Assembly (NCBI RefSeq): GCF_002288635.1
Contig: NZ_NRSW01000001.1
Span: 2,747,852 to 2,811,851, forward strand
Reading direction: 5' to 3'
DNA: 64,000 bases
Source of the DNA: Mucilaginibacter sp. MD40
GTDB lineage: Bacteria > Bacteroidota > Bacteroidia > Sphingobacteriales > Sphingobacteriaceae
How positions within the stretch are numbered: position 1 is the first letter of the stretch; each line of letters starts with the position of its first letter. Shown in pieces: positions 36,097 through 44,013 of the stretch. The translations under genes and the position numbers were made by a program. The notes under the pieces were generated by a model. That model saw only the letters and a list, made by a program, of their open reading frames with translations. It had not been told where the DNA came from and made no database searches.

Positions 36097-37941
36097 ATGC
36101 CTGCTTTATTTATCTTCCTGTTAAAAGCGAACGCAGCATTGCTACTTTTTTGCGGTGGTTATTACCTCATCTTAAGGCAACTAACGTTTTACACCTTAAA
36201 CCGTGCCTATTTGATAACAGGTATCCTGTTTGCTACCATATATCCATATGTTGATCTTTCCTCGTTTGCTATCAGGCATGAAGCACTGGCCAAACCTGTT
36301 CAAACAGTTATTTATAAATGGCAGTTGCCGGCACAAGAACTATTTAGCCGGCCCAATTACTGGCAATGGCTGATAGTACTGTTTTGGGCAGGTGTGGTAT
36401 TCCTGGGGATACGGTTTTTAATGCAGTTATTTTCACTTTATATACTATACCATAACTCCAAACCTCAACGCATTCACAACCACAATGTAAGGGTTATAAA
36501 AGGCGATGCTGCTCCATTCTCTTTTTGGCGGAGCATTTATATCAACCCTGATAAACATTCGCGAAGCGATTTGGAAGCCATACTGCAACATGAACAGGAA
36601 CATGTAAATGGCTGGCATACTATTGACATTATTCTGGCCGAGCTAAGCTGTATATTCTACTGGTTTAATCCCGGGATATGGCTCATGAAAAAAGCCGTTA
36701 GGGAAAATATTGAGTTTATTACCGACAGACTAATACTGAATAACGGCATGGATAGTAAAAGCTATCAGTACAGTCTCATCAACGTTGGTTTTAATAACCA
36801 TACCCCCGGAATAGTAAACCATTTCAACTTATCAACCATAAAAAAACGTATTATTATGATGAATGCAAAAAGATCTTCCAGGGCAATGCTTACGCGTTAT
36901 GCCTTTGTAATACCAACAGTTATAGGCTCTCTATTGGTGTTTACCATTTCAAAAGCTGATGTAGCAAAACCGCTTACCATAAAGTTGGCTAATGCTATTA
37001 AACCTGTAAGTATTGCTCTAAAACAAGCTGCTAAAAATACCATAGCGTTTACAGATACTGTACCAGCGAAAGCTACATTTAGCATTAAGGTAGATAACAC
37101 CAGTAAAAGCGCAAAGGTATTATCCATTAAAACAGGCAGCCCTGCAAAGCAGGCTTTCTTTATCACTACAGATAAAAAAAACAGTCTTGATTCTGCTAAT
37201 ATTGTTGTTGACGGCAAAAAAATATCAAAGTTTGAGCTTGCTAAAATAAATCCTGCAACCATCGCGCATCTTTCTGTAGTTACAGGAGATGCAGCGAAAG
37301 CTTATAATGACAAATATGCGTTTGGTAATAATGAAGCTGTAATTGTTATTGATACCAAAGACTCTGAAGCAGGAAAAGACATAGCCAAAAATGTTGATAA
37401 CCAAAAAGTTGTTGACAGAATTGTTTTTGATAGCGCAAATGGCCATAGTAAAAACGACAAAATCATATTAACTAATGATCTGCGCGGTAAAATATCAGAC
37501 GTTGTTATCACACGCAATAATGGCAGAACCACTTCTACAAGTTCAAGTTTCTCTACCGGGAGCGGTGCTGTTAGTGTGTCATCAACAAATTACACTGATC
37601 AACCTGATAGCGCAATTACCGTTCAAGGCCATAAAACTAAAGGTAGTACTATTTATATTAAAGGCGCTGAACCCTCTACTTTTGGTATGCAGGGTGCAAT
37701 TACTGTAAAGGGCTACCCTACGGCTATCGCCATTCGGTCAGATAACGCTGATAACATATCAGACAAAGTGATTGTGATTGATGGTAAAGTAGCGAGCGAG
37801 AAAGACATGAAAAAACTTTCGGCTTATGATATCAATAGCATAAATATAGCCCGTGGCACATCTGAAGATAGCATCAAATATGGCGACAAGGCTAAAAAGG
37901 GTATAATTTATATTACTACTAAAAAAGGAAAAAATAAATAA
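36097..37941 (+). CDS. M56 family metallopeptidase sensor (BlaR1-like) with long periplasmic tail
   Basis: A 614-residue protein whose N-terminal third is membrane-embedded with the zinc motif HEQEH (His165, Glu166, His169), as in BlaR1/MecR1 peptidases. The last membrane segment is at about residues 268-288, and the C-terminal part is exported. Unlike BlaR1 it has no penicillin-binding domain; instead there are two or three copies of a TonB plug-like fold (IVVDGKKISKFELAKINP, IVIDGKVASEKDMKKLSAYD), each followed by a YxxKAxxGIIxITTK-like end. It is in an operon with the repressor. The signal it senses is unknown. Confidence 0.86.
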   Translation: MPALFIFLLKANAALLLFCGGYYLILRQLTFYTLNRAYLITGILFATIYPYVDLSSFAIRHEALAKPVQTVIYKWQLPAQELFSRPNYWQWLIVLFWAGVVFLGIRFLMQLFSLYILYHNSKPQRIHNHNVRVIKGDAAPFSFWRSIYINPDKHSRSDLEAILQHEQEHVNGWHTIDIILAELSCIFYWFNPGIWLMKKAVRENIEFITDRLILNNGMDSKSYQYSLINVGFNNHTPGIVNHFNLSTIKKRIIMMNAKRSSRAMLTRYAFVIPTVIGSLLVFTISKADVAKPLTIKLANAIKPVSIALKQAAKNTIAFTDTVPAKATFSIKVDNTSKSAKVLSIKTGSPAKQAFFITTDKKNSLDSANIVVDGKKISKFELAKINPATIAHLSVVTGDAAKAYNDKYAFGNNEAVIVIDTKDSEAGKDIAKNVDNQKVVDRIVFDSANGHSKNDKIILTNDLRGKISDVVITRNNGRTTSTSSSFSTGSGAVSVSSTNYTDQPDSAITVQGHKTKGSTIYIKGAEPSTFGMQGAITVKGYPTAIAIRSDNADNISDKVIVIDGKVASEKDMKKLSAYDINSINIARGTSEDSIKYGDKAKKGIIYITTKKGKNK

Positions 37942-37959
37942 TAAAATTTAGCTTCATAA

Positions 37960-37989
37960 ACGGGCGCCGCGAGGGTGCCCGTTTTTTAT
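37960..37989 (+). terminator. Intrinsic terminator of the blaI-M56 operon
   Basis: ACGGGCGCC (37960-37968) and GGTGCCCGT (37974-37982) form a stem with one G-T pair, followed by a run of T (37983-37987). It is 18 bases after the stop codon. Confidence 0.85.
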
Positions 37990-38002
37990 TTAGAAGTTTT
38001 TA

Positions 38003-38746
38003 TTATTTTAAACCGTAAGTAAGATAGCCCCCATCAACCACCAGTTCGGTACCCGATATATAGCTTGCCGCATCAGATGATAAGAACAATACGGCATTTG
38101 CTATCTCATCTGCATTGCCCAACCTTTGCAGGGCGGTTAGTGAGGCAATATGGCCTTTCGCCTCGGCCGGAAGTACACCTTCCAATCCAGGTGTTTGTAT
38201 AGGGCCCGGGCTTACAATGTTTACGCGGATCTTTCTTTCGGCCAATTCGTTAGCGGCAATTTGCGCTACACGATTAAGCGCACCTTTTGTTGACGAATAT
38301 ATGCTGGTGCCAATATTAGATGCCGTTGCAACAATTGATGAGGTAAACACTACTGAAGCGCCATCCTTTAAATGCGGGATAAACTTCTGAAGCGTAAAGT
38401 ATGGGCCTTTCACGTTGGTATCAAACTGACGGTCAAAATCAGCCTCTGAAGCCTGTTCTATTGGCGCAAAGCTGGCTATCCCTGCATTCAGGAAAAGTAT
38501 ATCTAACTTTTGGCCGCTCTCTTTAAAGCTGTTTTCCAAAATGGCAATCTCGTCCAGTTTTGATGTATCAGACAATACGGTCTTTAAGTTTGGGCTGTTT
38601 ATTTCGGCAGCTGCCTTTTCAAGGTTAGCGGTGTTACGGCCTGTGATCCATACATTGGCACCTGCGTTGATAAATGCTTTTGCAGTGGCAAAACCTATTC
38701 CTGTTGTTCCGCCGGTTATTACTACGTTTTTGTTTGCGAAATTCAT
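38003..38746 (-). CDS. SDR family oxidoreductase
   Basis: A 247-residue SDR with TGGTTGIGFATAKAF, the NAG motif in LFLNAGIASF, a catalytic serine in VFTSSIVATASN, YSSTKGALNRV and a C-terminal GTELVVDGGYLTYG as in classical SDRs. It is divergent from an HxlR-type regulator with the repeated operator between them; the usual arrangement is that the regulator senses a reactive compound and controls this reductase. Substrate unknown. Confidence 0.9.
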   Translation of the reverse strand: MNFANKNVVITGGTTGIGFATAKAFINAGANVWITGRNTANLEKAAAEINSPNLKTVLSDTSKLDEIAILENSFKESGQKLDILFLNAGIASFAPIEQASEADFDRQFDTNVKGPYFTLQKFIPHLKDGASVVFTSSIVATASNIGTSIYSSTKGALNRVAQIAANELAERKIRVNIVSPGPIQTPGLEGVLPAEAKGHIASLTALQRLGNADEIANAVLFLSSDAASYISGTELVVDGGYLTYGLK

Positions 38747-38799
38747 TTTAGTAAAATTTAATTTGACCCTGCAAACTTATAGTAATTGAATTTATTTTA

Positions 38800-38847
38800 G
38801 TTACTTTGTAACCAAAAGTAACAGTAACATTTGAGTAACCAAGTAAC
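38800..38847. promoter_or_regulatory. Repeated GTAAC operator between SDR and HxlR genes
   Basis: Six copies of a 5-base word lie within 48 bases: GTTAC (38800) and five of GTAAC (38808, 38818, 38824, 38834, 38843). The first two form GTTAC-TTT-GTAAC, a dyad. They fill most of the region before the HxlR ATG at 38850, on which such a regulator could bind. Observed directly; the role is inferred. Confidence 0.65.
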
Positions 38848-38849
38848 TT

Positions 38850-39242
38850 ATGACTGCCAAAGTAAGTACCACAACAGAAACAGTTTTAGCCTGCTGCCCT
38901 ATTCAAGGCCAAAAGAATATCCGTGCCGTTCATGATGCTATGGATGTGTTAAATGGCAAATGGAAGATCTCTATCATATCATCTATCTGCTATTTTAACA
39001 AACGTAGATTTTCTGATATTTTGAATGACGTGGAGGGTATCTCCAACAAAATGTTAAGCAAGGAACTGAAAGAGCTGGAAGCGAACAAACTGATCACAAG
39101 AGAGGTATTGAATACGCAACCCATTACGGTTGAATACAGCCTTACCCAGTATGGTTTAACCCTGCGCGATATCATTAACATGCTATCTGACTGGGGTGTA
39201 AAGCACCGCGAAATGATTGTAGGTAAAAGAAAAAGCGCTTAA
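38850..39242 (+). CDS. HxlR-type transcriptional regulator
   Basis: A 130-residue winged-helix regulator with the HxlR core MDVLNGKWKISIISSICYFN, FSDILNDVEGISNKMLSKEL and the wing VLNTQPITVEYSLTQYG. A CCP near the N-terminus (Cys13 and Cys14) could be the redox- or electrophile-sensing cysteines known in some members. It is divergent from the SDR gene. Its stop codon overlaps that of topoisomerase IB through a shared TTAA. Confidence 0.9.
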   Translation: MTAKVSTTTETVLACCPIQGQKNIRAVHDAMDVLNGKWKISIISSICYFNKRRFSDILNDVEGISNKMLSKELKELEANKLITREVLNTQPITVEYSLTQYGLTLRDIINMLSDWGVKHREMIVGKRKSA

Positions 39243-40339
39243 CTGGCCACGGCAAGTTTCTCGTGTTCTAACAGATCAAGCAATGCCTTTTCGGCGAGGT
39301 TTAGTTCTGCTGATTCGATATCTTTTTTGCCGTCCAATTTATCAATGTATTTGAAAATAGTTTTCTCTTCATAGCTTTTGATAACTGATGGGTGCACATA
39401 ATATTTTTTACATACGGTGCGTGTGTTGCCCAGGTTAACCGCTACCTCATCAAGTACGCTGACAATTTTCTTTTTGCACTCGCTAACTGTTTCAAATTCG
39501 CCGGCCTCTTTAAACGCGTAAAGCGCGCTTACGCTGCCTGCCCATGTACGAAAATCTTTGGCGGTGAAATCCTCGCCGGTAATTCCTTTAAGATAAGTAT
39601 TGATGTCGCCGGATCCAATGGTGCAGCGGGTGCCATCATCATTATAGTATTGAAACAATTCTTTGCCGGGAATATCACGGCACTGCTTTACCAAACGCGC
39701 AAGCTTTTTGCTTTGAAGCGATATTTTGTGCATCACCCCTTTTTTGCCCTTAAACTCAAATTTCATTTTCGAGCCTTCTATCTTCACATGCTTGTCCATC
39801 AATGTGGTTAAACCGAAGGAGCCGTAAAGCTTTTTATAAGATTCGTTACCCACACGTATGCTGGTTAGTTCCATTAAACGCACTACCAGTGCAACAACCT
39901 TTTCATGATCCAGGTTGCGGCGGTTAAGGTCGTGGTCTACCTGCTGGCGTATGGCTGGCAAATGCGCAGCGAAGGTTTGCAGGCGATGATATTTAGATTG
40001 ATTACGTATCTGGTTCCAGTGGGTATGGTAGCGGTATTGCTTGCGTCCGGCAGCATCCGTCCCAGTAAATTGCAGGTGGCTGTTATCATATGGCGATATC
40101 CAAACGTCGGTATAAGCCGGCGGTATCACCAGACTGTTGAAACGTTTTATCAATTCCTTGTCCTTTACTGATTTCCCTTCCGGATCGAGATAAGTCCACC
40201 CCTTGCCTGATTTTTTGCGGGTGTAGCCCGGCGTTGAGTCGGAAACATAACGTAAACCCACGGCTTTTGCTGTGATCTTGGGATCACGGCCAATCTTCTC
40301 TAACTTTTTTATCAGGCGGTTCATTGTTAGAGATAACAT
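39239..40339 (-). CDS. DNA topoisomerase IB
   Basis: A 366-residue type IB topoisomerase, which relaxes supercoils by nicking one strand through a 3'-phosphotyrosine. Motifs: KGWTYLDPEG in the N-terminal domain, TSIRVGNESYKK with a catalytic arginine, FRTWAGSVSALYAFKE with another, and the tyrosine in YYVHPSVIKSYEE. It belongs to the bacterial and poxvirus-like family found sporadically in bacteria. Two ATG codons (40339 and 40324) are both possible. It is convergent with the HxlR gene. Confidence 0.92.
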   Translation of the reverse strand: MLSLTMNRLIKKLEKIGRDPKITAKAVGLRYVSDSTPGYTRKKSGKGWTYLDPEGKSVKDKELIKRFNSLVIPPAYTDVWISPYDNSHLQFTGTDAAGRKQYRYHTHWNQIRNQSKYHRLQTFAAHLPAIRQQVDHDLNRRNLDHEKVVALVVRLMELTSIRVGNESYKKLYGSFGLTTLMDKHVKIEGSKMKFEFKGKKGVMHKISLQSKKLARLVKQCRDIPGKELFQYYNDDGTRCTIGSGDINTYLKGITGEDFTAKDFRTWAGSVSALYAFKEAGEFETVSECKKKIVSVLDEVAVNLGNTRTVCKKYYVHPSVIKSYEEKTIFKYIDKLDGKKDIESAELNLAEKALLDLLEHEKLAVAS

Positions 40340-40416
40340 GCGTTTAAGTTGAAAGTTTTAAGCCTTCAATTTCAAGTCAAATTATTTGTCTATAAGCTAA
40401 CTTTCGGATCTTATAT

Positions 40417-41433
40417 TTAAGAAAGACTCTTCAAAACCGATACCACATACTCAACCTGATCTGCATGTACATCCAGATGGGTTACAAATCGGATTCGGTG
40501 TTTATCGGTACTTCCTGCTTTGATGCCTTTTGCAGCCAGTTTATTTAAAACCGTATCAGCGGGTTCAATGGTATCAAAAAGTACAATATTGGTTTCAACC
40601 GGAATGATGTTGCTTACCCAAGCGCAATTAGCCAACTCCCCGGCCAGGATGCGGGCGTGCGCGTGATCGATGTGTAAACGTTCTACATGATGATCCAATG
40701 CGAAAATCCCCGCAGCGGCTAAAAAGCCTGCTTGTCGCATACCTCCGCCCAATACTTTGCGTATTCGGCGTGCGTAATTGATAGTCATTTTATCGGCAAG
40801 CAGTACTGAACCAACCGGTGCTCCTAATCCCTTTGATAAACACACCGATATACCATCAAAGTAATTACCATACTCAACCGCTTTATCGCCGGTATGGGCA
40901 AGCGCATTAAAAATACGGGCACCATCCAGGTGAAGTTTTAGTCCGCGCTCTTTGCACAGTGCGGCAATAGGTGCTATTTGGTTAAGGCTGTAACATGCGC
41001 CTCCACCTTTGTTTACCGTATTTTCTAAAACTACCAGACTGGTATGCGGATAATGAATATTATCCGCATTGATCTCCGGTTCTATCATCTCAGCCATAAG
41101 TATACCTCTGTAACCGTTTAATAGCCTTGTTGACACTGCTGAGTTAAAGGCAATGCCCCCACCCTCGTAACGATAAACGTGTGCGGTTTGGTCGGCAATT
41201 AATTCATCCAGCGGCTGGGTGAAACATTTAATGGCTATCTGGTTAGTCATGGTGCCTGATGGGCAAAACATCGCGGCTTCCATCCCGAACATGGCAGCGG
41301 CCTTTTCCTCAAGCACATTTACGGTTTCATCTTCGCCGAAAACATCATCACCAACTCTGGCGCTCCACATGGCCTCAAGCATTAAAGGGGTGGGTTTGGT
41401 AACAGTATCGCTACGCAGATCAACATTCATCAT
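40417..41433 (-). CDS. Threonine aldolase family protein
   Basis: A PLP-dependent enzyme of 338 residues that cleaves threonine or allo-threonine to glycine and acetaldehyde; low-specificity LtaE type. The N-terminus MMNVDLRSDTVTKPTPLM and GDDVFGEDETVN are typical, with the PLP lysine in ISVCLSKGLGAPVGS. The start is ATG at 41433 or 41430. It is divergent from the secreted-protein pair, with 40 bases between, including a -7 box on the plus strand. The specificity cannot be told from sequence alone. Confidence 0.9.
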   Translation of the reverse strand: MMNVDLRSDTVTKPTPLMLEAMWSARVGDDVFGEDETVNVLEEKAAAMFGMEAAMFCPSGTMTNQIAIKCFTQPLDELIADQTAHVYRYEGGGIAFNSAVSTRLLNGYRGILMAEMIEPEINADNIHYPHTSLVVLENTVNKGGGACYSLNQIAPIAALCKERGLKLHLDGARIFNALAHTGDKAVEYGNYFDGISVCLSKGLGAPVGSVLLADKMTINYARRIRKVLGGGMRQAGFLAAAGIFALDHHVERLHIDHAHARILAGELANCAWVSNIIPVETNIVLFDTIEPADTVLNKLAAKGIKAGSTDKHRIRFVTHLDVHADQVEYVVSVLKSLS

Positions 41434-41446
41434 GCAGGTTATTGCT

Positions 41447-41454
41447 TATATTTG
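41447..41454 (+). promoter_or_regulatory. Bacteroidota -7 box (TATATTTG)
   Basis: TATATTTG fits the TAnnTTTG consensus and lies 19 bases before the GTG start at 41474. No -33 TTG is seen at the usual distance. It supports the choice of the GTG start over the longer in-frame reading. Confidence 0.45.
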
Positions 41455-41473
41455 TGTCAAATATCTAAAAACA

Positions 41474-42124
41474 GTGCGTAAAATAACTCTGCTACTTTGT
41501 ATTATCTGCATTACATTTTTCGCTAAGGCACAAGCTCCCGCTCAGCAATGGGACGAGGGCACCGTATACCATACCACCGGCGAAGTATTTAGCGGACTGG
41601 TATCATGGGCGCCCCCTATAAAAGGCCAATATCCTGATGGCGACCAGATACTTTTCAAAAACACCGGCTCGCCCGATATTTTCCCTATACCTTATTTCAA
41701 GATAAAAGCATTTACCATGGGGCGCGATAGCTTTGTGGTATCTACCAACATCAACCTTAAAAACAATCCCATATTATTAGTTGAGGTTGATGGGCCGGTA
41801 AATCTGTACGCTGCTAAAATATTTAAACAAGGTTTTCCGCTACTCATCGGCTCGGGTGGTGGCGGCGGCCATTTTGGCGTGGGCATGGAGGTAGGCACTG
41901 CTATTGGCCGCGGTGTAAAAACCAGCTATTATTTTGGTAAAACACCCAACACCGTTTCTAAATTAGATAAGAAAAACTTTATAGAAGCCATGAGTACCAT
42001 TTTAGCCGACAAACCCGAAGTGGTAGCTAAAATTAAAGACAAAACTTTTCGTTATGGTGACATGGACGACCTGCTAAAATATTACTACACGGGTAAACTT
42101 CCTGTTAACAATGAGCAACAATAA
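41474..42124 (+). CDS. Secreted protein of an unrecognised family, first of a pair
   Basis: About 216 residues. The GTG start gives a clean signal peptide (RKITLLLCIICITFFAKAQ), so the protein is exported. The mature part has a beta-rich start (WDEGTVYHTTGEVFSG), GRDSFVVSTN in the middle, a glycine-rich loop (IGSGGGGGHF) and SYYFGKTP near the end, then FIEAMSTILADKPEVVAKI. The next gene has the same outline, so they are paralogues. An earlier in-frame ATG at 41432 exists but lacks a ribosome site. Function unknown; outer-membrane association is possible. Confidence 0.6.
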   Translation: MRKITLLLCIICITFFAKAQAPAQQWDEGTVYHTTGEVFSGLVSWAPPIKGQYPDGDQILFKNTGSPDIFPIPYFKIKAFTMGRDSFVVSTNINLKNNPILLVEVDGPVNLYAAKIFKQGFPLLIGSGGGGGHFGVGMEVGTAIGRGVKTSYYFGKTPNTVSKLDKKNFIEAMSTILADKPEVVAKIKDKTFRYGDMDDLLKYYYTGKLPVNNEQQ

Positions 42125-42815
42125 ATTTTATAAAATATTCAATAGTGCTGCAATAGCCATCTTGTTTTCGCTTACAGTTCAAAGCGCCTTCGCGCAAAAG
42201 TGGCTTCCGGGTTATTTTATTGATGTAAAGGGTAATAAAACCGAGGGCTTTATCTACCCTAACCCGGGCGGTAAAGGCCCAATAAAAGGAGAAGGCTTTA
42301 TCAATTTTAAAGAAAGCGAAAAAGCAGAACCGTATTCGCTCAGTACAAGCGATTTGCAATCTTTTGTTGCGGGTAAGGATAGTTTTGTTGTAGCCCATGC
42401 TCCCGGTAATGAAACATGGAACAAGCAAGAATTTGATTTTGTACGCGTTGCGCTAAACGAAGAGATAAAGATTTATGCTACCCGCGGTGCCGGTAGTGGC
42501 GGTGGTAAAAAAATACATGTATCTCCGGGCGTAGGTATTGGTGCAGGCAGCTATGGTGCAGCATATGGCGGTGGCTTAGGAATATCATTTGGCGACGGCG
42601 GTGGTGGCAATAACAACAAATTGAGTTACTATTATGGCGGCAATACAGCAACCATGCAACACCTTACCGACGTCAACTTCAGAGACATTATGAGTGAAGT
42701 CATGGGCGATGAGCCGGAAGTGGTTGCACAAATACAGGCAGGCAAATATAATTTGCGCAGTATTGAGAAGTTAATACAGTACTTTAATAAGGTAAAGGCT
42801 GCCGACAAGCGCTAA
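42111..42815 (+). CDS. Secreted protein of an unrecognised family, second of a pair
   Basis: A 234-residue protein with a signal peptide (to SAFAQ) and the same features as the preceding gene: a start EGFIYPNPGG, GKDSFVVAHAP, a glycine-rich loop (YGGGLGISFGDGGGGNNNK), SYYYGGNT and IMSEVMGDEPEVVAQI. The start overlaps the previous stop by 14 bases, which suggests translational coupling and joint function. Both are probably on or near the outer membrane. No family name is known to me. Confidence 0.65.
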   Translation: MSNNKFYKIFNSAAIAILFSLTVQSAFAQKWLPGYFIDVKGNKTEGFIYPNPGGKGPIKGEGFINFKESEKAEPYSLSTSDLQSFVAGKDSFVVAHAPGNETWNKQEFDFVRVALNEEIKIYATRGAGSGGGKKIHVSPGVGIGAGSYGAAYGGGLGISFGDGGGGNNNKLSYYYGGNTATMQHLTDVNFRDIMSEVMGDEPEVVAQIQAGKYNLRSIEKLIQYFNKVKAADKR

Positions 42816-42887
42816 TTACATTCTTAAAATTCTTTTAAAACTTTTAAGTGTAAAAGATTGTCATTATGAGCAAAGGAACTGCACATA

Positions 42888-43979
42888 ATGCCGCCAAAAA
42901 ACCATACCCATAATCCTCGTCCTCGTAAAGAACTCACGTTCACCGAAAAAGTATGGCACACCGTTGCCATAGTTGCCTTGCTGGTAGTGGCCATATTGAT
43001 AGCCCGAGTAGCTTTCAATGTACTACTGATGATATTGGCGGGAGCGCTGATATCGGTCTATTTCCATGGACTTGGAGACATGATAGAACGTAACACCAGA
43101 TGGAACCGCAAGGTATGCATGACTATTTCTGTGGCGGGCTCTTTTCTTATTTTACTTACCCTACTTTGGTTTATGGGCACTACCATACAAAAGCAAGTTG
43201 CGGCATTAAGCGATAGCCTGCCCGAAACCATCAATAATTTCAAAGCCAAATTAGGCTCAACCCCACTTGGTGCAAAAGTGCTGGAATACTTTACGCAGGA
43301 TAACGGCAACGATAAAATGATGTCAACCGCCAAGAGCTTCTTCAATACAAGCTTTGGTGTACTGGGCGATATTTATATCATCATGTTCCTGGGAATTTTC
43401 TTCTCAACGCATCCATCCTTGTATAAAGATGGCATTGTAAAGCTTTTTCCTATGCAGAACAAGCCATTGGCCCGCAAAGTGATCGACCGCACCAGCCAGG
43501 CGCTTAAAGGCTGGCTTAAAGGTATGATGTTATCTATGGTGCTTATTTTTATTATGATAACCACCGGTTTATGGATCATTGGTATACCGGTAGCTTTGGT
43601 GCTGGCCTTATTAACGGCTCTCTTGAAACTGGTGCCAAACTTTGGGTCGTTAGCTGCCATGATACCCGGTGTTTTATTGGCGCTTACCAAAGACCTTAAT
43701 ACGGCAATCATCACCGCCCTGCTTTATATGGTGTCGCAAACCATCGTGAGCAATATTGTTACCCCACTCATCCAGAAAAAGATGATCAACATCCCTCCTG
43801 CTTTAACTATTATTAGTCAGGTAATAATGGGTGTGGTGTCAGGTGTACTGGGCATTATACTGGCGGTACCGCTGCTATCTATCATTATCATACTGGTAGA
43901 TGAGATCTATGTAAAAAAGATCAATCCGGATGAACCTGACGATAATGAGGTAGGCATGAGCACACCTAACTCCGATTAG
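42888..43979 (+). CDS. AI-2E family transporter
   Basis: A 363-residue polytopic membrane protein of the AI-2E/PerM (TqsA/YdbI) family, about eight membrane segments. Typical features are the ALLTALLKLVPNFGSLAAMIPG segment with PNFG, and the C-terminal PLIQKKMINIPPALTIISQ. Members export or exchange diverse small molecules, not only autoinducer-2. AAAGGA upstream of the ATG at 42888 is a plausible ribosome site. Substrate unknown. Confidence 0.88.
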   Translation: MPPKNHTHNPRPRKELTFTEKVWHTVAIVALLVVAILIARVAFNVLLMILAGALISVYFHGLGDMIERNTRWNRKVCMTISVAGSFLILLTLLWFMGTTIQKQVAALSDSLPETINNFKAKLGSTPLGAKVLEYFTQDNGNDKMMSTAKSFFNTSFGVLGDIYIIMFLGIFFSTHPSLYKDGIVKLFPMQNKPLARKVIDRTSQALKGWLKGMMLSMVLIFIMITTGLWIIGIPVALVLALLTALLKLVPNFGSLAAMIPGVLLALTKDLNTAIITALLYMVSQTIVSNIVTPLIQKKMINIPPALTIISQVIMGVVSGVLGIILAVPLLSIIIILVDEIYVKKINPDEPDDNEVGMSTPNSD

Positions 43980-44013
43980 GAATAAACGATTTATCGTAGA
44001 AACAATTTAAAGG

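Noticed and set aside
35729..37941. Beta-lactam resistance regulation
   Set aside because: No beta-lactamase gene or penicillin-binding sensor domain is present; only the general BlaI/M56 layout is shared.
41219..41473. Longer frame of the first secreted protein across threonine aldolase
   Set aside because: The stretch is the antisense of the aldolase gene; a proper signal peptide begins only at the GTG at 41474.
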